From positions 62,001 through 126,000 of the forward strand of contig JBBHKE010001395.1 of NCBI GenBank assembly GCA_037447655.1: DNA of 64,000 nucleotides, written 5' to 3'. Below the pieces are notes generated by a model. The model saw only the letters and a program-made list of their open reading frames with translations, was not told where the DNA came from and did not search any database. Each line of letters starts with the position of its first letter. Positions within the stretch are counted from its first letter, which is position 1. Shown here piece after piece: positions 23,028 through 34,274 of the stretch. A program made the position numbers and the translations under genes. The stretch is from Zygnema cylindricum. Its lineage: Eukaryota > Streptophyta > Zygnematophyceae > Zygnematales > Zygnemataceae.

Positions 23028-25791
23028 TTCCCCCTCTTACTAAGATACTCAAAGCCCCCTCTTACTCCATGCCAACTAATTTCTTTCCCATTTCATAGAC
23101 TTCCTTTAATGCTGCTTTGGTGAACATATCAGCAGCTTGTTCTTCTGTAAGAACAAACGAAAATTCAACTTCTTTTTCCGCAACCAAATCTCGAACAAAA
23201 TGCCACTGAATTTTAATGTGTTTAGTGCGCTTATGCAAAATAGGATTTTTACTAAGTGCAATGGAAGACATATTATCACTTAATATTTGCAAGCATTCTT
23301 TTTCCACTCCAACCTCCGATAGAAATTCTTTAATCCACACAGCATTCTTTGCACCATGACACGCAGCCATATACTCCGCTTCCGTTGATGAAAGTGCCAC
23401 AGTAGGCTGCAAACGGGAATTCCACGGATCGCTCCTCCTGCAAGTAAAAACACATATCCTGACGTAGACCTTCCTGTATCATAGTCTCCTCCATAGTCGG
23501 CATCACAATATCCATAACAACTCAAGCCCTCACCCTTCGTATAAACAATTCCAAGACTAAGTGTTCCAGCCAAATATCTAAAGATTCTCTTCACTGCCTC
23601 CCAATGTATTTTTTTCGGATTGCTACAATACCGACTAACTACGCTCACTGCGGCACTAATGTCAGGCCTAGTACTGACACTCAAATACATTAAGCTTCCA
23701 ACCGCCTCCCTATACGGCGCATCAACGTCGGGACTTTTAACAAAGTTAGAAAGCTTATCACGAGGATCAAGGGGAGTTACAAGTGGCTTACAATCTAAAA
23801 ACCCAAATCTATTAAGTACCTCTTTTGCATATTGTTCCTGGCTTAACTTAATATCTCCGTTCCTCCTTCTCTGAATCTGAACTCCCACAATGTATTGTGC
23901 ATCTCCTAAGTCTGTGATTTTAAAATACTTCCGAAATTCAATCTTTAATTCTCCAAGTAAATCCAAGTTGTGAGAGATAGAAATGAAATCATCTACGTAA
24001 ACACTGAAAATTACCATGTCCCTACCTTCTCCCCGAATATACACTCCACAATCTGCAGTAAGCCTCCTAAATCCCAAAATTAGTAAGACCTTGTGAAGCT
24101 TATGGTTCCATGTTCTTGGTGCCTGCTTCAAACCATACAAAGCTTTCCACAACCTCCATACTCTTCCATTCTTTCCAGGAACTCCTTTTGGGATTTTCAT
24201 ATACACCTCCTCTTCTAATTCTCCATTCAAAAAAGCTGTCTCTACATCCATCTGTTGGATATGCATTCCTTCCGCCGCCGCCATTGCAATAATTGCTCGC
24301 AAAGAATCAAACTTAACCACAGGAGCAAAAGTCTCAGAATAATCAATACCCCCCTTCTGCTGAAAGCCTTTACATACTAACCGCGCCTTATACTTAAGAA
24401 TTTCTCCCGAAGCTCTCGTCTTTGTCTTAAAAACCCACTTTGAGTCATTCGCCTTATTACCAACTAGTAAATCTACCTCTTCAAAACATCCATTCGATTT
24501 TACAGAATTAAATACTTTGATAAACGCCGGTTTCCACTTCTCCTCCCATTCGTCCGAGTCTCGAGCCTCTTGGTATGATTGAGGATCCGCCGGACAATTT
24601 TCTGTAATTGCCTTTCATAAGAGAAAGGATTCTGCCCTTCCTTCTCTAATTTCGGAAATTGCCCTCTGGTAGCTGGTTTGCTTTTTATATGATTGTTCAG
24701 GTGAAAATAGTTCTGGTGCCTTCCCTTTATTGGATCTTTTAATTCTCCGTACTTCATCTGCAAATTCTTTATCCGAATCACTGTGCTCAATCTTGTCATC
24801 ATCCTCCTTTTCTAGGGGTGTCACTTCTGATGTCACGTTGTCAATGCCTGTGGATGATTATCTGGTGACCTTGTCTCCTTGTGATTTGGTGCCGCTAAGC
24901 TTAAGTGTCGAAAACTTTCTCTAAAGGTTTTTCTACAAATCGCACATTTTTCTTCGTCCCTACCTCTGACAAAACTTTGTCCTCTTCCACCTCCTCTCTA
25001 GTGAACTTCTCATAATGACTTTCCTCCTCATAATCTTGAGCTCGTTTAGACTCATTAGCTCCCTTCACCATCCATTCCAAGTTCTCATTAAACTCGACAT
25101 TTCTAGACTCTTTAACCCTTCTAGTGACTGGGTTGTAAATCTTATACTGCATTGAGTTTTCACTATATCTCACAAAATATCCTTCCAATGACCGGGCAGC
25201 AAACTTTCCCTCTCGATTTCTTTCCTCTATGTATCCCATAGCCTCACATCCCCAAATCTTTAAGTGTTTTACTGTAGGTGTTTGTCCACTCCAAAGTTCC
25301 TCCGGTGTTTTGTTGCCCAAAGTGGAGTTTATTCTCTTGTTGGTAATATGGTTAGCTGCCCTGATTGCTTCTCCCCAAAGACGATGCGTGAGTTTCGTCG
25401 TATGGAGCATGGCGCGTACCATCTCTTGCAATGTCCGATTCTTCCTCTCTGCAATTCCATTTGATTGTGGGGAATAAGGAGCCGTGAACTGCTGCTTAAT
25501 CCCCGTCTCTTTACAGTAATCAACGAAAGCAAGAAATTCACCTCCTCGGTCTGAGCGTACCGCCTTTACCTGCCTCCCACTTTCCATCTCAGCCATGACC
25601 ACAAAGCCTTTAAATGTTTCAAGAGCGTCTGACTTAGCTTTTAAAAGATATACCCATGTCTTTCTGCTGAAATCATCAACTATCACCATAATGTACTTAT
25701 TTTTTCCAATGGTTTCTAGATGTGTGTCCCCACAAAGATCTACATGGACTAGATCTAGAGGGGCATTCGCTTTAAATTGAAGATCTTTCAC
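23028..25791 (-). pseudogene. Element A pol, 3' part: integrase core, RT, RNase H
   Basis: The integrase core (25791-24901) shows HVDLCGD, RSDRGGEF and NGIAERKNRT, so the D, D, E triad is intact. A linker in another frame (24836-24615) leads to the RT start (KWVFKTKT, YKARLVCKGF), interrupted by a TGA at 24615. RT carries TAFLNGELEEEVYM, YGLKQAPRTW and YVDD near 24000. A one-base loss near 23425 puts RNase H (LSSTEAEYMAA, 23412-23062) in another frame. Family function is reverse transcription in the virus-like particle and integration in the nucleus. The frameshifts mark this copy as defective. Confidence 0.9.
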
Positions 25792-26556
25792 CGGATGAGG
25801 CTTCCTTTTATGTTTCCCTTTTGCGCATCCAACACATCCAATGACCTTCTAGCTTGTTGCCACATCTAGCCCTCGAACCGCCCCATGACGAATCATCTCC
25901 TTAATGTTACTCTCTGAAGTATGACACATACGATGGTGCCACAACGTGAGGTCCTCCTTGTTAACTTCTGCCGAATGAAGATGACCTTCTTCATCTGTTG
26001 TCCTATTTTGTGGTTTCCTCCAAATCAGTCTACTTTGCATATTTTCAGTCACAATGCCTTCTGCAAATGGCCCTGTTTTACTACTCAAAATGATTCTACC
26101 TCCTTCCAAGCATGTGGCTCTTCCTCCTTTCTTTTGAAGCTGTGGAACACTTAAGAGATTAATGCACCCCCTTGGATTATAAAGCACATTGTTAAAGCGT
26201 ACTCGATTGACTCTAGTTTTCCTTTCCCTATCGTGTGTTGGTAGATCCAACCGTATTGTTCCCACTGTATCGATGACCATCATTGAACCATTGGCCACTA
26301 TGATGGATTTTGGTATGGTGAGTTTTCTAATGTCACTAAATAGTCCTGGATCTGAACACATGTGATGTGTGGCACCTGAATCTATGATCCAACTGTTAAA
26401 TTTTCCCTTATTCTCCTTGCTTTGTGTGTGAAATAGAATATCCTCATTTTTCCTGTGATTCTTCGATAAGTGAAACGAAAAATTATTGATCCTGTCCCAT
26501 TTGCCCATCCCCAACAAAATCCCCTCTACTTGATGAGCTACTTCCACTTCCTCCAC
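25792..26556 (-). pseudogene. Element A protease and integrase zinc domain
   Basis: Protease signature WIIDSGATHHMCSD is intact, followed by IVANGSMMVIDTVG. The integrase HHCC zinc-binding region (HHRMCH ... CVGCAKGK) is split by a TAG at 25849-25851. This frame continues after the stop into the integrase core. It overlaps the end of the gag frame by about 70 bases in a different frame, which could reflect ribosomal frameshifting or a lost base. Confidence 0.88.
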
Positions 26557-27733
26557 TTCCTCCGCCTCTAAACAGTCCCCCTCCGCGATTGTTTCCCTTG
26601 TTTTGATAACAACCGCGACCAGTGTGTCCCCATTTATGACAAACGTTACACTGTTTACTTTTGTCTAGGCATTCAAAAGAGCCATGCCCAATCTCGTTAC
26701 AATTGTAACATGTCATCTGAGAGGTATCACGTTGATATGAGCCTCTCCCTAGTCCCTGTGACCTGCCTCCTCGTCCACGTTGTCCACCTCCTCTCCCCCT
26801 AGATCCCCTAAAGTTGTAAGCTCCTCCGTCATCCTCCTCTTGATAACTCTGGTAGGATGATCCCTTGTTTTCCTCTTTCGGTGTTGCTTTCTCCTTCTCC
26901 GTACTTTTCAAGTGATTGATAGCGTATGCCATTGTTTGTTTCTCTCGCCCCTTGATGACCTCCCTTGCTACCGCAAACTTGCTTGGAAGACTCCTCATAA
27001 AAACAAACAACCTCTCTTTTTCTGTAGGGAAGTTATTGAGTGAGTTAAGTTGTTCTATGATGACATTAAACCTTTTGACTCCATCATCAATGGACTCATT
27101 CTCCTTCATTCTAAACCCAATATACTCCTCAAAGAGATAATTTTTATTTGCCTCAAATCCTTTTTCAAACGCATTTTGCAAAGCGGTCCAACAATCAAAA
27201 GCCCTATCATGAGTTAGAAGGTGTTCATGCATAGAACTAGCACAACTTTGTATAAGTGAGGTGGAGGCCGCCATATCTTTCTTGTCCCACTTCTGTGCTC
27301 CAGCTGGATCCACGGAAGGATCCGGTCGTGTTTCTTCCCCGATAACGATGTCCCAAAGTTTTTTCGGTGTGAATGCTCCTCGAATGTATCTCTTCCAAAT
27401 TGCATAGTTGGAACCCGTGAAGACAATGGTTTTATTAAACACTTTATAATCATCATCCTCGCTCTCCTCCTCTTCCTCATAAAGTTTAGATTTCCCCTTC
27501 TTTTTCTTTATTTTCTTAGAGTTGTGTGAGTCTCCACTTACTCCTCCATCTCCATCATCTTCTTGTGTTTTGAGAAACTCTTGAAAGCGTTCAAACGTTC
27601 CCTCGTCCATCTTCACATTTTTCTCCCCCCATTCGTCATACTCATCATATTGTGTCCCTGTAACTCCTCCTCCACTAACTCCCCCACTAGCTCCTCCACT
27701 AGGTTCCGCCGGGGATTTCCCTTTCTCCGCCAT
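26483..27733 (-). CDS. Element A gag
   Basis: An intact 416-codon frame starts at an ATG 38 bases inside the 5' LTR boundary. The capsid-type region (FNKTIVFTGSNYAIWKRY, then LWDIVIG, FEANKNYLFEEY) is typical of the plant copia UBN2 gag. Two zinc knuckles follow near the C terminus, CYNCNEIGHGSFEC and CNVCHKWGHTGRGC, both with full C-x2-C-x4-H-x4-C spacing, inside a glycine/arginine-rich tail. Gag forms the virus-like particle and packages the RNA. This is the only complete frame of element A. Confidence 0.9.
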   Translation of the reverse strand: MAEKGKSPAEPSGGASGGVSGGGVTGTQYDEYDEWGEKNVKMDEGTFERFQEFLKTQEDDGDGGVSGDSHNSKKIKKKKGKSKLYEEEEESEDDDYKVFNKTIVFTGSNYAIWKRYIRGAFTPKKLWDIVIGEETRPDPSVDPAGAQKWDKKDMAASTSLIQSCASSMHEHLLTHDRAFDCWTALQNAFEKGFEANKNYLFEEYIGFRMKENESIDDGVKRFNVIIEQLNSLNNFPTEKERLFVFMRSLPSKFAVAREVIKGREKQTMAYAINHLKSTEKEKATPKEENKGSSYQSYQEEDDGGAYNFRGSRGRGGGQRGRGGRSQGLGRGSYQRDTSQMTCYNCNEIGHGSFECLDKSKQCNVCHKWGHTGRGCYQNKGNNRGGGLFRGGGSGGSGSSSSSRGDFVGDGQMGQDQ

Positions 27734-27771
27734 ACCGGCAAGTGTTGCCAGTAACCCGCTTCGATACCAAT

Positions 27772-28320
27772 TGAAAGATTATAAACCAAATAAAGCACAC
27801 ACACGACAATGGTGTTCCTCCAAAAACATTTAATATATTAAGCACAATGCAAATACAACTTCTTTTCTTCTTTCCTTTTACTTCTGATCTTTCTACGCCT
27901 CCTTAACAAGCTACACCTCCAAAAGATAATTCTACCATAAAGTCTCAACCAATATATATAGGTACACGACTAGATACGTGTAAGAGTCAACGCGGTGAAA
28001 TGAACGACCGACAAGTTTGAACCGACTTGAACAACACGGTACGCGTAACCGCGAACCAACTTGAATCACGCGGTACGACTTGAACTTCCGTGAACCAAAA
28101 CTACTAAGAAATTCCCACGTCACTTCTATAGTACAATTCAAACATACATGAAACGAAACAAACATTTCATTTCACGTCACTTCAAATATCCAGCGACGAA
28201 ACTTCTTCGTCGCTGGTACTTCAACTATCCAGCGACGAAACTACTTCGTCGCTGGTCGTCGCTACCTTAGCTACGAGAATGACTCGTCGCTAACAGAGTT
28301 CTCAGTACCAAATCCTAACA
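27772..28320 (-). repeat. 5' LTR of element A
   Basis: Pair of 22480-23027, with the same TG...CA ends and the same two 11-bp-arm hairpins (28190-28216, 28229-28255). The primer-binding site starts two bases inside its inner edge. Confidence 0.93.
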
Positions 28321-28325
28321 ACTAT

Positions 28326-28640
28326 TTGTCACCGCATTTATGCTCACTCGTCCATAAGTGCTAACTTTGGGAAACACCATTTAGGGTATATCTCCATGTG
28401 CCGAAGTAAGGGTTTTTTTTTTCGTTCTCCACTAAAACTTAGCGCCGTACCGCTTAAGTTACAACCATTCAAGGAAATAGAAAAAAATAGAAGTACATTT
28501 TGCGTCATCGTCGAACATAAAATGTACTACATGTTGTCGTCTTTTGTTGTTAGACCCACGGCCATGTCAAGAAACGTCATCTTCAAACTTTATTTTAAAA
28601 CATATCGGCGATGTGTTTTTAAAAATTGTCTAAAATGCTC
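28326..28640. other. No gene recognised
   Basis: Short AT-rich interval between the target duplication of element A and the minisatellite. Nothing recognisable. Confidence 0.5.
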
Positions 28641-29350
28641 AACTTTTAGAAAATTCTCGAATTCTAAGAAATCCCTCGAATTGCAGAAAATGCCGAAATT
28701 GTAGAAACACCCAAATTGCACAAAGTGTACGATTTGCGCATTATGCCCGAATTGCAGAAAATCCTCGAATTGCAAAAAGGTACCGAATTGCAGAATTGCA
28801 GAAATTACAAAATTGCAGATTATGACCCAAATCACAGGAAATGAAGAAAATGTATGAAATGCACAAATTGCAAAAATGCCGGAACTGTAAAGAATGACGC
28901 TATTGTATAAAATTCCGAAATTGTTGAAAATCCCCAAATTGCGGAAATTGCCCAATTTTGAGAAAATGGCCAAATTTCAGAAATTCCCCAAGTTGCATAA
29001 ATGCCAAACCGAAGAAATCCCCAAGTTACAGAAATGTCTAAATTGCAGATTATGCCCAATAGCAGAAAATCCCCAAATTGCAGAAAATGCCCGATTGCAG
29101 AAATGTCCAAATTTTAGAAAATGCCCAAATTGCAGAAAATGCCAAATCTGCATGAAATGCCGACACTGCAGAAAACGCCCACACTGTTTAAAATTGCCAA
29201 AATTGTAGAAAAATTCAAAAACGTTGACAATCTTACAAGAATCACTAAAATTGTAAAAGATGTTGAAGAAGCAAAAAATGGACAAATGCAGCAAAAGTCG
29301 ATACAGAAAATGCCAAAAATTTCGAAAAGCCCAAAATGTAGAATACACTG
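28641..29350. repeat. Degenerate minisatellite
   Basis: A unit of about 17-20 bases built on AAATTGCAGAAAATGCCC repeats some 30 times with heavy drift in sequence and spacing. Several frames stay open on both strands only because the unit lacks stops. The resulting proline/lysine- or phenylalanine-rich peptides are artefacts of the repeat. Confidence 0.85.
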
Positions 29351-29369
29351 AAACTGCAACAAATACTCG

Positions 29370-29640
29370 CACCGAAGGGAGTGTAGAGTGGGTATAGGGG
29401 AGAAGTTGGAAAAGGGAAGAAAGTGTAGAGAGTGGCAAAGCTGGAGCAATTGGAGGAAGTGGAGAGTGCTAGAGAGGGTAGAGAGGAGAGAGTGGAAAAA
29501 GAGAAGATAGTGGAGAGAGGTGGAAACACTTCAGAAATTGGAGAAAGGGGAGAGGAGGAGAGTGGAGAGGGTGGAGAGAGGGTGATAGTGCACGAGAATT
29601 TAGAGACGGCAAAGAATAGTGTAAAGAATTTAGAGACCGT
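29370..29640. repeat. Purine-rich GGAGAG tract
   Basis: The plus strand is almost entirely A and G, built from GGAGAG and GGAAG blocks. This is low-complexity DNA with spurious open frames. Confidence 0.75.
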
Positions 29641-31435
29641 ATTTTTTCTTTTTTTGGCATTTTTAGCAGTTATCATCAACTAGTTAAAGCTTGTTCTCAA
29701 TTTTTTTGTTTTTTTAGTATTAAGACACAACAGTGAGCAACAAACGCGTTTCTTTCCAAGGTTGGTTTCAAAAACCGTTTTTCTTTTTAGAGATTGCTTA
29801 ACAAAGAGAAAGCAGTGGGGGCTAATGAGATTAGAAAAGTGTCCTAATGACCTGTGTCATATGTGTGCTGCATCAGCAAATTTTTTTTTTCTTTACATCC
29901 ACCCCGTATAATTATAATAATGATAACAACACTAATAACTAAAACAATAATTAAAATAGCAATCATAACAATATTATTAATAACAATTACAATTATAAAC
30001 ATGATAATCATAAGAATGAAAATGATAAAAGTGATCATATGATAATAACAATTATAATAGCAACAATTATAGTAATAAAAATACTAAACTTAATATACAA
30101 ATACTAACACTACTAATCATAATCACAATAATCACAATCATAATGGTAATCATAAAAAGAACAAGTTGAACATTAAAACAAATGAATGCATCGCATCATT
30201 TTTACATGGATGTCACGTCTTGTCACGTCACGGCTCACGCCTTAAAGACATCGCGCGAGTGAATTCACTTTTGTAGCGATGTGTATCGATAGCTTCTTAC
30301 CAATAATCAATATGTACCTTGTGACCTACCGATAATCGATTTATCTTTTTGAGATATTGAAAATTAGTGTCGATACCGATTGTATCACAATAGATGTAGG
30401 GTAAAGTACATGCCATACCCGTTTACGTATTTTTTGCGGAACACTGAAAAAAAAAAACCACCCAACCCTCGTCAGCTAATATATATCGGTAATACATTAA
30501 GTAGGTCCTGTAGCGATATATCAATCCCCCTTTACCATTCCTAAACCAATATTTTCCGTTAGCGGATTGATGGCGATTAGAAATTACACGATACGTAACC
30601 TTAAGATTTACCGATTTTAATGCATAGTGAAGTAAATTTACCAATTCCATTTTTCGCTAAAAATGGAACTCGTAAAATTAATCCAACGATGATACCAAAA
30701 ACACGGCCGTGACGTTAAGTGGACAAAATAAAATCAGCAAATTCAATTTAACATTGAACCGTGACATTACAAAGAGAATTCCAGTTTTTTGCATGACATA
30801 TAATTGAAAGTCACATCACAGTTCAAGTATAGAGGACATCCATACAGTAGATTAACGTTAATTACTCTTTATTTGACTATTTTGTAACGTACAAAAATTG
30901 TTAATCTGTTATAAAATTACTTTTCATTTCGTAGATATGTATACAATAAGTGTCATAAATAGGCGTCGACATAGGAAATTGAGTGCGTCGCCACGGAAAA
31001 GCGCATTCAGATTTGATTCCCAGTCTAAAGACAAAGAAAAATAGCAAAAATATGTTCTCACATGTTCAAGCGTCGAATATGTGAACACAAACTCTTCCGT
31101 CTATAATATACGAATGTGTATCCAAATTAGTGTTTGGTGTGTAAATTAGTGATGATTTTTATCGGTGTTTGGCCCAAAATAGAGTTGATAACACAATTTT
31201 TTTCTTTACAGTTATTATTTTTTAACTCTAATAGTCGAGACAAACAAAATCTATCGTGATGTATGTGGTAGGAGATGGGTTACCGTACATATTTAGTACG
31301 AAAAGGTTGTAAATCATACAAAAGATCCACCCCATCCTCCTCGACGGATGAGGGCGAACCACAGTGGGGGGGTTTTGAATTTATTTGGATAACCCAACGT
31401 CGCTTCAATATATCACATAATAAATTTATCAACAT
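29641..31435. other. Simple sequence and palindromic AT-rich DNA
   Basis: Positions 29900-30170 are ATA/ACA-type simple sequence. Positions 30270-30660 carry CGATATATC/ATCGAT-type motifs like those at 12030-12770, so a diverged copy of that non-autonomous element family is likely. No gene is recognised up to the LTR at 31436. Confidence 0.5.
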
Positions 31436-32317
31436 TGCAATTTTGTGGTCTCCATTGACCTAGAGAATGAGCAGCCTATGTAAAGCCTCTAGGATTATAT
31501 TTTCCCCTTCCACTTTCACACTGAATAAGCGCCATCAAGGCACACAAATACTCTGACTAACCTCACCACTGCGAGGACAAGACTCCCTTGAGTCAAACGC
31601 AAAAAGAATCACTGAATATGCTCCCCTGAACAGTAAGTTATGGCTGGTCAAAGATGACCTCTATAGTTACAAGCTCTCTTAGAGAGAGGTACCTAAATTT
31701 CACTTAGTCTTGGTCTGCCTGGTCACGACTACCTACAACTAAACCCTAGTCAAATAGGAAAACTATAAAGTTCAAGAAGGTTCCATAAGCAATGTACTTA
31801 TTGTACGGACATTGTATGATATGGCCTACTAGGTGACGCTTTTCAAATTGGGAGCCATTGTTTCTCCTCCCATCTTCTCCGATATCCAATAATGTGGCGC
31901 CACATGGCACCGCGTGACGCTATCTCCGAATGCCGCCGAAATCTCACTTCGGATGGCGGCTGCAATGATGGCCGTCCGATCAAAACATATTTTACACGGT
32001 TCAGATTTGCGTACGTGCATGAATTGTCCCTCATCGTTAGTTTGGTGTTAATTAGCCGTAGCGTCATTATATAGGTATTATTGAAACCCGTCACGTGTAA
32101 CGTTTCGTAAATGCCTTAGTGGGTAAGGCTAACAACTACTTGTAGAACATAGACCCACTACCAAATCCAGACCTACGAATCATTTTGGTAAAATATCATC
32201 TACATCAAAATCCGCCACCTTCTAAATAAAGCGGCAACCACGGCGTGCCTTTAATCCTCACTCTCTCTCTTCAAAGCATAACTGAAATAGAGTGAACTAT
32301 TAATTACCTTTTCAACA
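31436..32317 (-). repeat. Family C 3' LTR, element remnant D
   Basis: Minus-oriented LTR (882 bp). The element-sense start TGTTGAAAAGGTAATTAATA is next to a polypurine tract (AATTAAAGGGAG, just right of 32317), and the end is CAAAATTGCA. It contains the GCGCCACATGGC box (a variant of the CCACGTGG box), TATA-like and TTGACC-type motifs, the leader hairpins, and an antisense tRNA-like unit at 32106-32186 whose B box is decayed. Confidence 0.82.
32106..32186 (+). other. tRNA-like pol III unit (decayed B box)
   Basis: An A-box-like TTAGTGGGTAAGGC and a TTTT run at 32183-32186 are kept. The B-box position reads CTACCAAATCC instead of GGTTCAAATCC. It is antisense to its LTR. Confidence 0.55.
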
Positions 32318-33341
32318 CTCCCTTTAATTCCTAGTCACTTTTCAATTTTAATCCACAGATTTCTTTGCAATAAATCAACTTTGGGGAAGGCACTGATTAT
32401 GTCATCATGTTTGCAATGATTTCTCTATCAGTTTTATGAACCAATTTAATAATTTTATTTTCAACTTTCTCTCTCACAAAGCTTAGTCTGATGTTTCGGA
32501 TAACCAGCAATAGAGATAGCAGCTTGATTACAACGAAACACATTGTGAGTTCCATACTTCATAAACCCAAATTTTTCAAGAAGAGATTTCACCCACATTA
32601 ATTATTTGTTGGCAACATAGGAAGCCATGTATTCAGCCTCCAAAGTAAATTGAGAAACCACTTTTTGTTCCATGTTACTCCAGCAATATGCACCACATTT
32701 AATTTGTAACACATATTCAGTCGTACACCGTCTTAAAGGCACATCTCCATAAGAGCATCAGTGTGTTCCCCACCCAAATACAACCATAATTCCCTTATCC
32801 CCACAAGATACCTCATCACCGTTTTAGCGGCCTCCCAGTCTATCTTTTTGGGTTTGTTTAGACTCTTGCTAAAGACTCTTACAGTTGCATCTATATCTGG
32901 CTAGGTATGGTTTATGAAATTCATCAAACTGCGCCCACTATCTGGCGATAGGGAATATTTTCCATAAATCTTCTCTCCATCTCATCCATGTCATCATTAC
33001 TGATAAATATTCCTCCCTCTTCACTCCCTCAAACACTTATTTCAAATCAAAAGGAGAAGTACATCCGTTTGCTTTTTCCATCTGAATTTTTTCTAACATA
33101 TTACTGATTACTTCTTTCTGAGTGAGTCTCATAATCCTATTCGCTCTATCTCTCTCCATTTGAATTCCTAAAATATACTTTGCTTCGCCGAGATCTTTCA
33201 TGTCAAAACGGCTTCTAAGATCCCATTTTAGTTTGTTAATCTTATCTAAGGACTTGCTTAAAACCAATAAATTATCCAGATAAATAGCAATAAATATCAC
33301 TCCATTATCATCCTCAAATAAATATATAGAGTGGTCTGAAC
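32318..33341 (-). pseudogene. Family C RT and RNase H remnant
   Basis: Read on the minus strand, 33300-33037 gives an RT segment with FIAIYLDNLLVLSK (YVDD changed to YLDN), DLGEAKYILGIQME and LTQKEVISNMLEKIQ. The rest, to the polypurine tract, is RNase H-like with many stops. It closely matches 48900-49890 of the complete element. It is cut at 33341 by a plus-strand LTR. Confidence 0.85.
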
Positions 33342-34274
33342 TGTTGTAAAAGGTATTTTATAATCATGGCTTTTTGGTTTTCCAGCAACCCTCATACTTG
33401 TCGTAGTAATTGGGGACTTGCAGGCAGCCATGGCTGCCCCATGTACGCAAGGAGACAGAACATAACTTTTGGTTTCATGCAAAAGCTAGACGTTGTAAGT
33501 GGAATTTGAACCGGTGACCTCCAGACCGGAGGTGACTGCCGTATGGCGTAGCCGTCAGCCCTATCAAGTAGATCTTGATGAAACGATATACATACTGGGT
33601 TTCATACATATTGATAATGTAACGCGTAGGCATACCTCATTTAACATATTACGGGACGAAGTGAACATGAAACGTGCAGGACCGCACGAAATAAAGTACC
33701 GCACGAAACGACATCGAATTTTGACGGACGAAATTGAAAGCTATTCGCGATCAACGGCTCGCGGAGGAGACGGAATTCCAGAGTGATTTTTTGGCGGTTT
33801 GTTGGGCATATGTCAGCCAATAAAACGTGGAGAGGGGTGATTGGACAGCGGTTATCGCGGAGGGAGCAACTTTGGCTTAGGAACTGACACGCGTCAGCAG
33901 AGCGGCCAGGTTGTACTATAGTCGTACAATAAGTACACCTTACAATCTTTTGATTAGATAGGTACACTACAAGTAAGCTTAGAGAGGTAGTTTAGGACTT
34001 AGAGTATTTTTGGGTTTCAGCCTCTCTCCCAGAGAGCATCTGTATTTATAGGCCAACTTTGGCCAGCCATAACTTAATGCTCAAATGAGCAATTTTAGTG
34101 ATTCTTTTTGCAGCAGACTCAGGGGAGTCCACGCTACACATGGGTGTAGTTGGTGAGAGTTTTTGCGTCACAAGGTGGAAATTATTCATTGCTAAATTCA
34201 AAAGTGCATATATTATCCTAGAGGCTTCATATAAGCTGGACATTCTGTGTACCAATGGAGGTCACAAAATTACA
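33342..34274 (+). repeat. Family C LTR interrupting remnant D
   Basis: Plus-oriented LTR (933 bp), TGTTGTAAAAGG to AAAATTACA, lying between minus-strand RT and minus-strand gag/protease. The flanking five bases differ (TGAAC and TATTC), and the integrase and 5' RT that should lie between are missing, so a deletion accompanied or followed insertion. It has the paired leader hairpins at about 34126-34158 and a TATA-like ATTTATAGG. Confidence 0.8.
33481..33574 (-). other. tRNA-like pol III unit
   Basis: On the minus strand it carries GGTTCAAATTCC at the B-box position and TTTT at its end (33481-33484). It starts about 140-150 bases into the LTR, like the other copies. Confidence 0.6.

Larger units (their letters stand above)
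22480..28320 (-). mobile_element. Complete Ty1/copia element A
   Basis: Two LTRs of 548 and 549 bp (22480-23027 and 27772-28320) bound a copia interior. The 5-bp target duplication is ACTAT (22475-22479 and 28321-28325). Read on the minus strand, the primer-binding site just inside the right LTR is TGGTATCGAAGC, two bases off the standard complement of the initiator tRNA-Met 3' end. A polypurine tract (AAGAGGGGGAA) abuts the left LTR. Gene order is gag, protease, integrase, RT, RNase H. The LTRs differ by about six substitutions and one indel, so insertion was recent, yet pol has two in-frame stops and two apparent frameshifts. The copy cannot be autonomous unless these are sequencing errors. 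Confidence 0.95.

Noticed and set aside
28832-29450. Several open frames on both strands giving repetitive peptides
   Set aside because: They arise from a minisatellite unit that lacks stop codons.
33342-34274. A clean solo LTR insertion
   Set aside because: The flanking five bases differ and internal sequence of the host element is missing around it, so a deletion or rearrangement is involved.
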